Source: Sphingobacteriaceae bacterium
GTDB lineage: Bacteria > Bacteroidota > Bacteroidia > Sphingobacteriales > Sphingobacteriaceae
Assembly: GCA_947478315.1 (NCBI GenBank)
Contig: CANJWF010000008.1
Coordinates: 1 to 16,193, forward strand
Reading direction: 5' to 3'
DNA: 16,193 nt
How positions within the stretch are numbered: the stretch's first letter is position 1; every line of letters begins with the position of its first letter. This document shows positions 1 to 6,540 of this stretch, one piece after another. The notes below the pieces were generated by a model. The model was given only the letters and a program-made list of their open reading frames with translations, did no database searches and was not told the DNA's origin. The translations under genes were made by a program, and so were the position numbers.

Positions 1-62
1 CAAAACTTCTCGCTAATAAATAAAGTAGCTTTGAATATCATCAAAAACGACAAAACAAAAAC

Positions 63-316
63 ATGCAGTATGAAAAGAAAAAGGAGGATAGCCGCTATGG
101 ACATTTCTTATTTACAAACACTCATGAATTTTTAATGCGTTTGCCCTGGAACTACCTACTCGACTAGGTGAATTGCAAAAAGAAAACCCCATTATTGTAT
201 GCTGTGCGTCTGGCATTCGTAGTTTGAAAGCTAAAGTTCTCTTAAATTCGAATGGCTTCAATCATGTTCATAACGGTTGCACATGGTTCGATGTAGAAAA
301 AAGTTTAAACCAATGA
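63..316 (+). pseudogene. Decayed rhodanese-domain gene (sulfurtransferase remnant)
   Basis: The C-terminal half of a rhodanese domain reads in one frame from about 128 to the stop at 314-316. It includes ELPTRLGELQ, then the active-site loop C-A-S-G-I-R-S with the catalytic-type Cys at 203-205, and a final GFNHVHNGCTWF segment. A TGA at 125-127 closes this frame upstream. Another frame, open from an ATG at 63, reads THEFLM at about 120-137, which matches the usual T-P-x-E-F element that precedes this region, and then stops at 165-167. The natural reading is a rhodanese broken by a frameshift and a small deletion near 137; the expected G-H-I-x-x-A segment is missing. The N-terminal portion is not recognisable. 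The stop overlaps the ATG of the next gene, as in an intact operon, so the break looks recent or could be a sequencing error. Confidence 0.6.
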
Positions 317-525
317 TTAATTATTTAAAATACGTCATCGTTAACAATTGGAGTTTTGCGCGTTACTTTCGATTGGCAGTTGCTGTTGTCATCGCAGTAG
401 AGGCGTTTATGTCATACGAAATAGTATTAGGCGTATTTGCAATCATCTTGTTTTTGCAATCATTAACCAATATAGGTTGCTGTTCAGCATGTATTTATAT
501 CCCTAAAAAAGAAAAAAATGGCTAA
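313..525 (+). CDS. Small YgaP-type two-helix membrane protein
   Basis: This is a 70-residue protein. I chose the ATG at 313 over an upstream TTG at 277 because it overlaps the preceding rhodanese stop as ATGA and gives a compact protein. The core has two hydrophobic stretches (about residues 16-32 and 34-50) followed by N-I-G-C-C-S-A-C. This resembles the membrane portion of YgaP (DUF2892-like), in which a rhodanese domain is fused to a two-helix hairpin. Here the rhodanese part is a separate, broken gene just upstream. The last 8 bp overlap the thioredoxin gene, which implies translational coupling. Its role is not known; placement suggests inner-membrane sulfur chemistry. The family call is moderately sure and the function is inferred only from neighbours. 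Confidence 0.7.
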   Translation: MINYLKYVIVNNWSFARYFRLAVAVVIAVEAFMSYEIVLGVFAIILFLQSLTNIGCCSACIYIPKKEKNG

Positions 526-814
526 TTTTTCGGAAATGATTAATGCCAATTATCCCGTATTAGTAGATTTTTCGGCAGAATGGTGTGGTCCATGCAAAGT
601 AATGTCGGGTATTTTAGACCAACTAAAGTCGCATTTTGGTAATCGCGCAACTATTTTAAAGGTAGATATAGATAAAAATCCGAGGGTAGCAAAAATTTAT
701 CAGATACAAAGTGTACCCACCCTTTTATTATTCAAAAAAGGAAATATTATTTGGCGACAATCAGGCGTAGTTTTTATCGAACACTTAAAAAATATCTTAG
801 AGCAACATATTTAA
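518..814 (+). CDS. Thioredoxin
   Basis: This is a 98-residue single-domain thioredoxin without a signal peptide, so it is probably cytoplasmic. The redox motif W-C-G-P-C is at residues 22-26 (Cys23 and Cys26), Asp17 is the buried acidic residue in VDFSAEW, and the cis-proline is Pro67 in S-V-P-T-L. Length and motif order are typical of the family, which reduces protein disulfides and, in sulfur clusters, protein or small-molecule persulfides. The start codon lies inside the previous gene, giving an 8-bp overlap. The OsmC gene follows after 22 bp. Context suggests it supplies reducing power to the rhodanese and OsmC proteins encoded beside it. That partnership is inferred, while the fold assignment is secure. 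Confidence 0.95.
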   Translation: MANFSEMINANYPVLVDFSAEWCGPCKVMSGILDQLKSHFGNRATILKVDIDKNPRVAKIYQIQSVPTLLLFKKGNIIWRQSGVVFIEHLKNILEQHI

Positions 815-836
815 AAACCTTTAAAATAACAATAAG

Positions 837-1268
837 ATGGCACAAGAACATTTTTATGAAGTATCCATACAATGGACATCGGACCGTAAAGGAATTATCA
901 GTTCTCCAGTATTAAATCACGAAATTGAAGTGGCAACACCTCCTGAATTTCCTAAAGGTATTGCGGGCATTTGGTCACCCGAACATTTATTCATCGCAGC
1001 AGTAAACACTTGTTTTATGACTACTTTTTTAGCAGTTGCTGAAAATTCTAAGCTCGAATTTCAAACGTTTCACTCCAAAGCGATAGGTAAATTGGAGATA
1101 ATAGAGGGTAAATATATGATAAGTGAAATAACGCTCATGCCCGAAGTAAAACTCACGAATATTTCTGATACAGAAAAAGCAGAACGTATTATGCACAAAT
1201 CCGAAGCAGCTTGTCTAATTTCTAATTCCATTAAAACCAACATTAATTTTCAGCCTATTGTGCAGTAA
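837..1268 (+). CDS. OsmC/Ohr-family peroxiredoxin-like protein
   Basis: This is a 143-residue protein matching the OsmC family. The N-terminal part has a beta-rich W-x-x-x-R-K-G segment (residues 13-19), then S-P-E-H-L-F-I-A-A-V-N-T-C-F with the first conserved Cys at 59, and E-A-A-C-L-I-S-N with the second at 126. The helix around Cys59 and the two-Cys spacing fit thiol-dependent peroxidases that reduce organic hydroperoxides. OsmC proteins can also act on persulfides. Substrate cannot be read from sequence, and the rhodanese/thioredoxin context favours reactive sulfur or peroxide detoxification. The protein is cytoplasmic, with no signal peptide. The next gene's ATG lies 16 bp after the stop, consistent with one transcript. 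Confidence 0.9.
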   Translation: MAQEHFYEVSIQWTSDRKGIISSPVLNHEIEVATPPEFPKGIAGIWSPEHLFIAAVNTCFMTTFLAVAENSKLEFQTFHSKAIGKLEIIEGKYMISEITLMPEVKLTNISDTEKAERIMHKSEAACLISNSIKTNINFQPIVQ

Positions 1269-1284
1269 ACCCATCATTCATTAC

Positions 1285-1698
1285 ATGAAATCCCCATTTA
1301 TTTTATTTTTTAGTAGTTTACTTATCATGTTCATTGCTTGTCATCAATATGATGTTGATGTTCATAATTTATCTGTCAATCAATTCGAAAAACAAATGCG
1401 TGCATTATTAAACCATTGCATAATAGATGTACGCACACCTGAAGAATATCAAGAAGGGCACATACACAATGCCATTAACATAAATGTTGATAACGCTGAT
1501 TTTGAAACCCAAATACAAAAACTTAATAAAAATAAGTCTTTTCTAGTCTATTGTCGCTCTGGGCGAAGGAGTAATAACGCCATCCAAAAAATGATAAAAT
1601 TAGGGTTTTATAAAGTTTACAATCTCGATGGAGGCATAATCGCTTGGCAGAACGAAAAAAAAGCTATATCCAAAATTTCAACTCCATTAAATAAATGA
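1285..1698 (+). CDS. Rhodanese-domain lipoprotein
   Basis: This is a 137-residue protein counted from the ATG at 1285. An in-frame TTG at 1258 would add nine residues ahead of the signal sequence, so it is unlikely. Residues 1-19 form a lipoprotein signal (hydrophobic FILFFSSLLIMFIAC, lipobox Cys19), which places the domain on a membrane facing the periplasm. The rhodanese domain follows: I-I-D-V-R-T-P-E-E-Y at 46-55, G-H-I-H-N-A at 58-63, the active-site loop C-R-S-G-R-R-S with Cys90, and L-D-G-G at 114-117. All key rhodanese elements are intact, unlike the upstream remnant. It should carry sulfane sulfur on Cys90. It closes the sulfur cluster. Confidence 0.92.
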   Translation: MKSPFILFFSSLLIMFIACHQYDVDVHNLSVNQFEKQMRALLNHCIIDVRTPEEYQEGHIHNAININVDNADFETQIQKLNKNKSFLVYCRSGRRSNNAIQKMIKLGFYKVYNLDGGIIAWQNEKKAISKISTPLNK

Positions 1699-1720
1699 GC
1701 AAACTTTTAATCAATTTCTG

Positions 1721-1768
1721 ATAGGAAAATTGCAGATTTGAAGATAATTAGAAATACTATTTTCCTAT
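1721..1768 (+). promoter_or_regulatory. 10-bp perfect inverted repeat covering the start of the SRPBCC gene
   Basis: The arms are ATAGGAAAAT (1721-1730) and ATTTTCCTAT (1759-1768), perfectly complementary and separated by 28 nt. The right arm contains the first two bases of the start codon of the downstream gene (1767-1769). In RNA this would form a hairpin that hides the initiation region. In DNA it could be an operator or a weak terminator of the sulfur cluster. A TTTG at 1737-1740 and a TATTTTCC at 1758-1765 also give a rough -33/-7 promoter match with a 17-nt spacer. The repeat is directly visible, but its role is not. Confidence 0.45.
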
Positions 1769-2255
1769 GAAAGTCTATAAAGTCTATTTTGAACAGCAAC
1801 TCCCTACCGATATTCAAACGGCATGGAATTTTTTTTCATCACCTTTTAATTTATCTAAAATTACACCTCCAGAGATGAATTTTAAGATTACTAATGGCGT
1901 ACAACCAATGGATAAAATGTATGCGGGAATGATTATCAATTACCATGTTTCACCTTTATTGAACATTCAATTAAATTGGACAACCGAAATAACACATGTA
2001 AAAGAAAATCAATATTTTATCGACGAACAACGTTTAGGTCCCTATGCCTTATGGCATCATCAACATCATTTTAAAACCATAGAAAATGGAGTTTTGATGA
2101 CGGATGTGTTACATTACGCTGTACCCTATGGCGTATTTGGAAAATTACTTAATAGCTGGTTTATAAAAAACAAGATAAAAGCTATTTTCATGCATCGTAA
2201 AAAGGCGGTTACACAAATTTTTGGAAGTTATTCTAATAATTCCGAACCAATATAA
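1767..2255 (+). CDS. SRPBCC-fold ligand-binding protein
   Basis: This is a 162-residue protein of the START/SRPBCC (polyketide-cyclase-like) superfamily. It has P-x-x-I-x-x-A-W-N-F-F-S-S-P-F-N-L at residues 13-29, I-T-P-P at 32-35, W-T-T-E-I at 71-75, and F-I-D-E-Q-R-L-G-P-Y-A-L-W-H-H-Q-H-H-F at 84-102. These features fit the subgroup often annotated as cyclase/dehydrase or SRPBCC family protein in Bacteroidota. The fold makes a hydrophobic pocket, and the ligand is unknown. There is no signal peptide. The 3' end overlaps the convergent pseudouridine synthase gene by 28 bp. The 68-bp gap upstream holds an inverted repeat that reaches the start codon, so it is probably a separate or regulated unit rather than the last gene of the sulfur cluster. 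Confidence 0.8.
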   Translation: MKVYKVYFEQQLPTDIQTAWNFFSSPFNLSKITPPEMNFKITNGVQPMDKMYAGMIINYHVSPLLNIQLNWTTEITHVKENQYFIDEQRLGPYALWHHQHHFKTIENGVLMTDVLHYAVPYGVFGKLLNSWFIKNKIKAIFMHRKKAVTQIFGSYSNNSEPI

Positions 2256-3271
2256 TTTCTCCATTTATTTAATATACAAGTCATGTCGTTCGGTAAATCA
2301 CATTCGAAATGTATGTATTCTTGTGTCGATGGATGAACAAACCCTAAACTCTGTGCATGAAGTGCTTGACGTGGTAAAATTTCAAAACAATTCTCCACAA
2401 ATTGTCTATAACGGTTAAAAACAGTTCCTTTTAGAATGCGATTACCTCCATATACAACATCTCCAAACAAAGGGTGACCTATATGTTTCATATGAGCACG
2501 AATTTGATGAGTACGCCCCGTTTCTAACTCACAAGCAATAAGCGTAACATAACCCATTCTTTCTAAAACTTGATAATGTGTTACCGACCATTTACCTTGC
2601 TCTTCCCCATCATAAATAGCCATCACCTTTCTATCCTTCATACTTCTACCAATATATCCTGTAATCGTACCATTGTCCTCTAAATCACCCCATACCAAAG
2701 CAATGTATCTTCTTGTAATCGAATGATCAAAAAACTGTTTTGCTAAATTGGTTAATGAACGTTCATTTCTGCTAATCAACAATAAACCAGAAGTATCCTT
2801 ATCAATACGATGCACCAGTCCAGGTCTGCCATCATTACCAGGTAACTCAGGCAATCTTTCAAAATGATATACCAGTGCGTTAACCAACGTCCCTGAATAA
2901 TTGTTATACCCAGGATGTACTACCATTCCCGCAGGTTTATTCACTAGTAACACATCACCATCTTCATAGACAATATCTAACGGAATATTCTCAGGATAGA
3001 CTTCCGTATCTCTTGGAGGATGAGGTAAAACAATAACAATCAAATCTGCGGGTTTAACCCTATAATTACTTTTAACAGTTTTACCATTTACCAATACATT
3101 GCCATTTTCTATCGCATGCTGCACTCTATTCCTCGATACGTTTTCCAAACGATTTATTAAGAATTTGTCAATTCTTAATAAGCATTGTCCCTTATCTACC
3201 TCAATCCGATAATGTTCATATAATTCGCCCTCATCATCCCAGTTTTCGTTTTTTACATTTTCATTGTTCAT
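2228..3271 (-). CDS. rluD: RluD-type 23S rRNA pseudouridine synthase
   Basis: This is a 347-residue enzyme that isomerises uridines to pseudouridine in RNA. An S4 RNA-binding domain occupies about residues 31-90 (L-R-I-D-K-F-L, then G-N-V-L-V-N-G-K). The catalytic domain begins at E-D-G-D-V-L-L-V-N-K-P-A-G-M-V-V-H-P (103-120). It contains the signature H-R-I-D-K-D-T-S-G-L-L-L at 154-165, with Asp157 the expected nucleophile, and T-G-R-T-H-Q-I-R-A-H downstream. An acidic N-terminal tail of about 20 residues precedes S4. Domain order and length fit RluD, which acts on helix 69 of 23S rRNA; the exact target is inferred from family. It is the only clear minus-strand gene here, and it converges on and overlaps the SRPBCC gene. 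A -7-like box sits only 5 bp before its ATG. Confidence 0.92.
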   Translation of the reverse strand: MNNENVKNENWDDEGELYEHYRIEVDKGQCLLRIDKFLINRLENVSRNRVQHAIENGNVLVNGKTVKSNYRVKPADLIVIVLPHPPRDTEVYPENIPLDIVYEDGDVLLVNKPAGMVVHPGYNNYSGTLVNALVYHFERLPELPGNDGRPGLVHRIDKDTSGLLLISRNERSLTNLAKQFFDHSITRRYIALVWGDLEDNGTITGYIGRSMKDRKVMAIYDGEEQGKWSVTHYQVLERMGYVTLIACELETGRTHQIRAHMKHIGHPLFGDVVYGGNRILKGTVFNRYRQFVENCFEILPRQALHAQSLGFVHPSTQEYIHFECDLPNDMTCILNKWRNYIGSELLE

Positions 3272-3275
3272 GCAG

Positions 3276-3283
3276 CAAAAATA
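3276..3283 (-). promoter_or_regulatory. Putative -7 element of the pseudouridine synthase gene
   Basis: On the minus strand this reads TATTTTTG, an exact match to the Bacteroidota -7 consensus TAnnTTTG. It ends 4 nt before the ATG. If used, transcription would start at or next to the start codon, giving a nearly leaderless message. I see no convincing TTTG -33 box at the right distance, so the match may be chance in AT-rich DNA. Confidence 0.35.
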
Positions 3284-3408
3284 AGTTTTATCTCATACTT
3301 CGTGATGGATAGACATAAGCCATATCTTTTTATAAATCGAGTTAGTATAGACTTTTAGATAATGATTGATTATCACAAAAAAAGCAATTCATATCCAATT
3401 TCTATTTA

Positions 3409-3416
3409 TAACTTTG
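3409..3416 (+). promoter_or_regulatory. Putative -7 element of the small His/Cys protein gene
   Basis: TAACTTTG matches TAnnTTTG exactly and ends 8 nt before the ATG at 3425. It lies inside the longest possible reading frame (open from 3362), which supports the later start. No clear -33 TTTG is visible upstream. Confidence 0.4.
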
Positions 3417-3424
3417 TTTTCGCT

Positions 3425-3781
3425 ATGTTCAACAAGAAGAAATCTAATAACATTGTAAAAACCATCATTGCAAAGCTATTATTGGCAGTGTTTTTCACTA
3501 CGCTTGTTCCTATAGATATTCTTCATCATCACCAAACCGAAGAAAAATGTTTAAAAACGCGTAAAACAATATGTCAGCATAAAACACATTTCAAAACCAA
3601 ATCTGCACATTGTAGCATTTGTGCTATACATTTCGAAAAAACATTTCTGTTTCAACAGATTACAATACGTCTTTCACGTATCAATGTAGACTTTACACCT
3701 CCATTATTTTATATACATGCTTCAAAAACACTTCATCATTATTTCCAATTAAGAGCTCCCCCCTTTTCCCTTATTTTCTAA
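3425..3781 (+). CDS. Small His/Cys-rich exported or membrane protein, DUF2946-like
   Basis: This is a 118-residue protein counted from the ATG at 3425. An in-frame ATG at 3362 would add 21 residues upstream of the signal-like segment and of the -7 element, so I prefer the later start. A Lys-rich N-terminus leads into a hydrophobic stretch (about residues 13-33), consistent with a signal peptide or anchor. After it come H-H-H (34-36), Cys42, Cys50, His52, His55, then H-C-S-I-C (62-66) and His69. The C-terminus has L-R-A-P-P (109-113), close to the R-G-P-P ending seen in small proteins beside metal TonB receptors. No enzyme motif is visible. The His/Cys set suggests metal or redox binding. It sits 315 bp upstream of a TonB receptor, so a joint role in metal uptake is a reasonable inference. 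Confidence 0.7.
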   Translation: MFNKKKSNNIVKTIIAKLLLAVFFTTLVPIDILHHHQTEEKCLKTRKTICQHKTHFKTKSAHCSICAIHFEKTFLFQQITIRLSRINVDFTPPLFYIHASKTLHHYFQLRAPPFSLIF

Positions 3782-4096
3782 GCAGTTATAGATTTCGTAA
3801 TCATTACTCAATCACATCCAGTTTTTGAGAGGTGTCGTTCTATTCCTATATTTTATTGAATAAAAGTGGTTACCTATTCTCTGCTTGCAGATAAGTTAAC
3901 CGCACGTCTCCTAACCGACGTAGTTCTTCGGGTTTAGTAATGTTATGGTGATCATTAAAAATTAACACGTGAGATGTCCATGAGTATTACGCTCACAAAG
4001 GAGCATATTAATAATCAATCAGCATTAAAAAACAACTTGCGAAGCCCAGCATGAGTGCCGTAAAAAAAATAAACACTAACGAATAATTATTTTGAG
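3782..4096. other. 315-bp intergenic stretch with possible RNA structure or gene remnant
   Basis: No intact gene is present. Three things stand out. A near-symmetric AT dyad, TTTTATT-G-AATAAAA, lies at 3851-3865. A set of stems follows at 3868-3934: GGTTA (3868-3872) with TAACC (3897-3901), enclosing a hairpin TCTGC-TT-GCAGA (3880-3891); ACGTC (3904-3908) with GACGT (3917-3921); and AACCGA (3913-3918) with TCGGGTT (3928-3934, one bulge). The last two are mutually exclusive. On the minus strand, 3870-3986 is open for 38 codons and its end reads ITKPEELRRLGDVRLTYL, which looks protein-like. I could not match the stretch to a known riboswitch (cobalamin and TPP cores looked for by eye). It could be a leader RNA of the receptor gene or the tail of a deleted gene. 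Confidence 0.4.
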
Positions 4097-6385
4097 ATGA
4101 AAAAGTATATAATAACCACCTTATTTTTTACCCTATTTATACCTATCCTATACCTATCGGCTTTAGACATGAGAGGTATAGTAGTCGATGCCAAAACACA
4201 AAGTCCTATCGAAGGAGCATCTATAAATATTTCTGAACTTAAAAGAGTGTTTATCTCCGATGAAAATGGAAATTTTCAAGTTAAAAATTTACCAACAAAA
4301 GGTAATTTTATGATTGAAATAAGTTGTTTAGGTTACCGAACAATAGCTAAATCTATACCTATACATGAGCTAAACCAAACCATATTTGAACTTCAGCCCA
4401 CTATTATTGAAACCCCAGAAGTAGTTGTTATAGGCTCTGTATCCGAATCTCAGAGTAAAAAAAACAGTGCATCAGTTAGCATAGTTCGCAAAGCAAAGTT
4501 ATTCGAACATCCTTCCACAAATTTGATAGACGCGCTCTCTAGAGTAGTTGGAGTAAATCAACTTAGTACAGGTCCTGCATCATCAAAGCCTGTCATAAGA
4601 GGGTTAACTCATAACAGAGTTATTACTTTGTTAAATGGTGTAAAACAAGAAAATCTACAGTGGGGAGACGAACATGGTATTAATGTCGACCAGTATGACG
4701 TAGAAAAAGTAGAAATATTAAGAGGAGCAGCAAGCCTATTGTATGGTTCAGATGCCTTAGGAGGGGTCGTAAATATTATAGAAGCGCCCACAATAGCCGA
4801 AGGCAAAATAAAAACAGAATTACTAAGTAACTATCAATCTAATAGTGACCTATTAGCTAATTCATTTGCCATACAGGGCAACAAAAATGGATTTACCTAT
4901 AAAGGCAGATATTCTATGAAAAACGCGCATAGTTTTTATACCGCCGGAAATTTTGGTATTCCTAATACCGCATTCTCAGAAAATAATTTGTCTACCCAAA
5001 TCGGATTCAACAAAAAATGGGGATACTTAAATATGAATGCGATTCATTTAGATACCGAATTAGGGATTCCTGATTTCTCACAAAATGAAATAGGACAATA
5101 TATAAAACCCGATAGCTCTTTATTCTCCAATACAGATTTTAATAAGAGAACGATGATGAGTCCATCGCAAAAAATTCAACACGATCAATATTCATTAAAT
5201 AGCACCATTATAATTGGGGTAGGGAGATTAAAATCTAACATTTCTATACAAAACAATCAACGTCAAGAAATTGAAGAAGATATTCCCAAATTAAATATGG
5301 AATTAAAAACACTTGCCTTCGATTCCAAATACTACATCGAAACATCCAATCATACATCATACGCCCTCGGTGCATCTATGAGTTTTCAGCAGAATAAAAA
5401 CAAAGGCATAGCGTATCTAATACCCAATTATGAAAGCCAAGCCTACGGAGTATTTCTATATACAAAAAAAGAATTTCAAAAAACCAGTATCAATGGAGGA
5501 TTACGATATGATTATCACCTATTAAACGGAAAACCATTAACCATTGAAAATGAGACACGTTTTGGCGCTTTCAAAAATGCCTTTTCCAATGTAAGTGGGG
5601 CACTTGGCTTAACACACGCCTTAAACAACCAATTAAACCTTAAATTCAATGTAGGTTCTGCATTCAGAGCCCCTAACATTGCAGAATTATCTTCAAATGG
5701 CACACACGAAGGTACATTTCGATATGAAATAGGAAATCAAACATTAAAAGCAGAACGTAATTTACAAGTAGATGCATCAATAGGTTACGAAACAAATATT
5801 TTAGAAATCACTTTCAATCTTTATAATAACTATATCGATAATTACATTTACCTATATAGAAACAATAACGAATTCAAATCCGATGAAAAAGGAGAACAAT
5901 TTCCACTTTATCGTTACGTTCAAAGTAATGCCAATTTGATGGGATTAGAGACCGCTATTACTTTACACCCTCTCAAGTGGTTGCATTTCGAAAATCTTTT
6001 CAATTATGTTCGAGCTCAAAATACACAAACAAAAGAACCACTTCCTTTTATTCCTGCTACCAATTTTAAATCAGAACTCAGATTTGAACCCAATTTTCAC
6101 ACGTTAAAAATTACGGAAACTTATTTTTCGGTTTCCTTTGATAATTTTTTGACTCAAAATAGAATTGCTAATGAATTTGAAACAACAACACAAGGTTATT
6201 CCTTATTAGGATTCGGAATAGGTAGCAATATCCGAGTAGGTAAACAAAATGTAAAAATCAACCTATCAGGAAATAATATTTTAGACAAAAAATACGTCGA
6301 TCATTTAAATCGTTTGAAATATCAAAATATAAACAACCCAGGACGAAATTTTGCTTTAACACTTATGTTGCCCATAATTTGGTAA
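4097..6385 (+). CDS. TonB-dependent outer-membrane receptor, ZnuD-like plug
   Basis: This 762-residue receptor should import a scarce nutrient across the outer membrane using TonB energy. Residues 1-22 form a signal peptide. About 25-105 is a carboxypeptidase-regulatory-like domain (MRGIVVDAKTQSPIEGA). E-V-V-V-I-G at 108-113 may be the TonB box. About 118-230 is the plug, with V-I-R-G-L (166-170), Q-W-G-D-E-H-G (188-194) and R-G-A-A-S-L-L-Y-G-S-D-A-L-G-G-V-V-N-I (209-227). The rest is a beta-barrel ending in Pro-Ile-Ile-Trp, an aromatic C-terminus usual for barrel proteins. The W-G-D-E-H element is typical of ZnuD-like and related metal receptors, so zinc or another metal is the best guess, but the ligand is not proven. 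The coding strand is richer in C and A than the gld genes that follow. A 12-bp palindrome, TAGTTTAAACTA (6386-6397), directly follows the stop. Confidence 0.9.
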   Translation: MKKYIITTLFFTLFIPILYLSALDMRGIVVDAKTQSPIEGASINISELKRVFISDENGNFQVKNLPTKGNFMIEISCLGYRTIAKSIPIHELNQTIFELQPTIIETPEVVVIGSVSESQSKKNSASVSIVRKAKLFEHPSTNLIDALSRVVGVNQLSTGPASSKPVIRGLTHNRVITLLNGVKQENLQWGDEHGINVDQYDVEKVEILRGAASLLYGSDALGGVVNIIEAPTIAEGKIKTELLSNYQSNSDLLANSFAIQGNKNGFTYKGRYSMKNAHSFYTAGNFGIPNTAFSENNLSTQIGFNKKWGYLNMNAIHLDTELGIPDFSQNEIGQYIKPDSSLFSNTDFNKRTMMSPSQKIQHDQYSLNSTIIIGVGRLKSNISIQNNQRQEIEEDIPKLNMELKTLAFDSKYYIETSNHTSYALGASMSFQQNKNKGIAYLIPNYESQAYGVFLYTKKEFQKTSINGGLRYDYHLLNGKPLTIENETRFGAFKNAFSNVSGALGLTHALNNQLNLKFNVGSAFRAPNIAELSSNGTHEGTFRYEIGNQTLKAERNLQVDASIGYETNILEITFNLYNNYIDNYIYLYRNNNEFKSDEKGEQFPLYRYVQSNANLMGLETAITLHPLKWLHFENLFNYVRAQNTQTKEPLPFIPATNFKSELRFEPNFHTLKITETYFSVSFDNFLTQNRIANEFETTTQGYSLLGFGIGSNIRVGKQNVKINLSGNNILDKKYVDHLNRLKYQNINNPGRNFALTLMLPIIW

Positions 6386-6508
6386 TAGTTTAAACTAGCC
6401 AATAAAAGTGAAATCTATTTTTAATTGTAAAACCCCAAAACTTTTTATCAGTAAAATCGTAGAATTACGCTCAGTTAGATAAACCCTAAACTAAACCTAC
6501 AAAAATAT

Positions 6509-6540
6509 TTGAGTATCGGGTAATATTTCCTTTACTTTGC
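6509..6540 (+). promoter_or_regulatory. Candidate promoter of the gld operon
   Basis: TTTG at 6509-6512 and TTACTTTG at 6533-6540 resemble the Bacteroidota -33/-7 pair (TTTG, about 19-21 nt, TAnnTTTG) with a 20-nt gap. The -7 box has one mismatch at its second position. It leaves a leader of roughly 95 nt before gldK. The surrounding 6386-6639 gap has no gene and no convincing GC-rich terminator for the receptor gene. Confidence 0.4.

Noticed and set aside
3362..3424. Longer start for the small His/Cys protein
   Set aside because: The extension is polar, precedes the signal-like helix, and contains the probable -7 element.
3782..4096. Cobalamin or TPP riboswitch ahead of the TonB receptor
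   Set aside because: The conserved core sequences of these switches were not seen by eye; a covariance search would settle it.
4609..5703. Minus-strand open frames inside the TonB receptor gene
   Set aside because: They lie wholly within a strongly supported plus-strand gene and show no family signature.
6386..6397. 12-bp palindrome TAGTTTAAACTA as a terminator or recombination site
   Set aside because: It has no GC core, loop or U-tract, and single AT-rich palindromes of this size can occur by chance.
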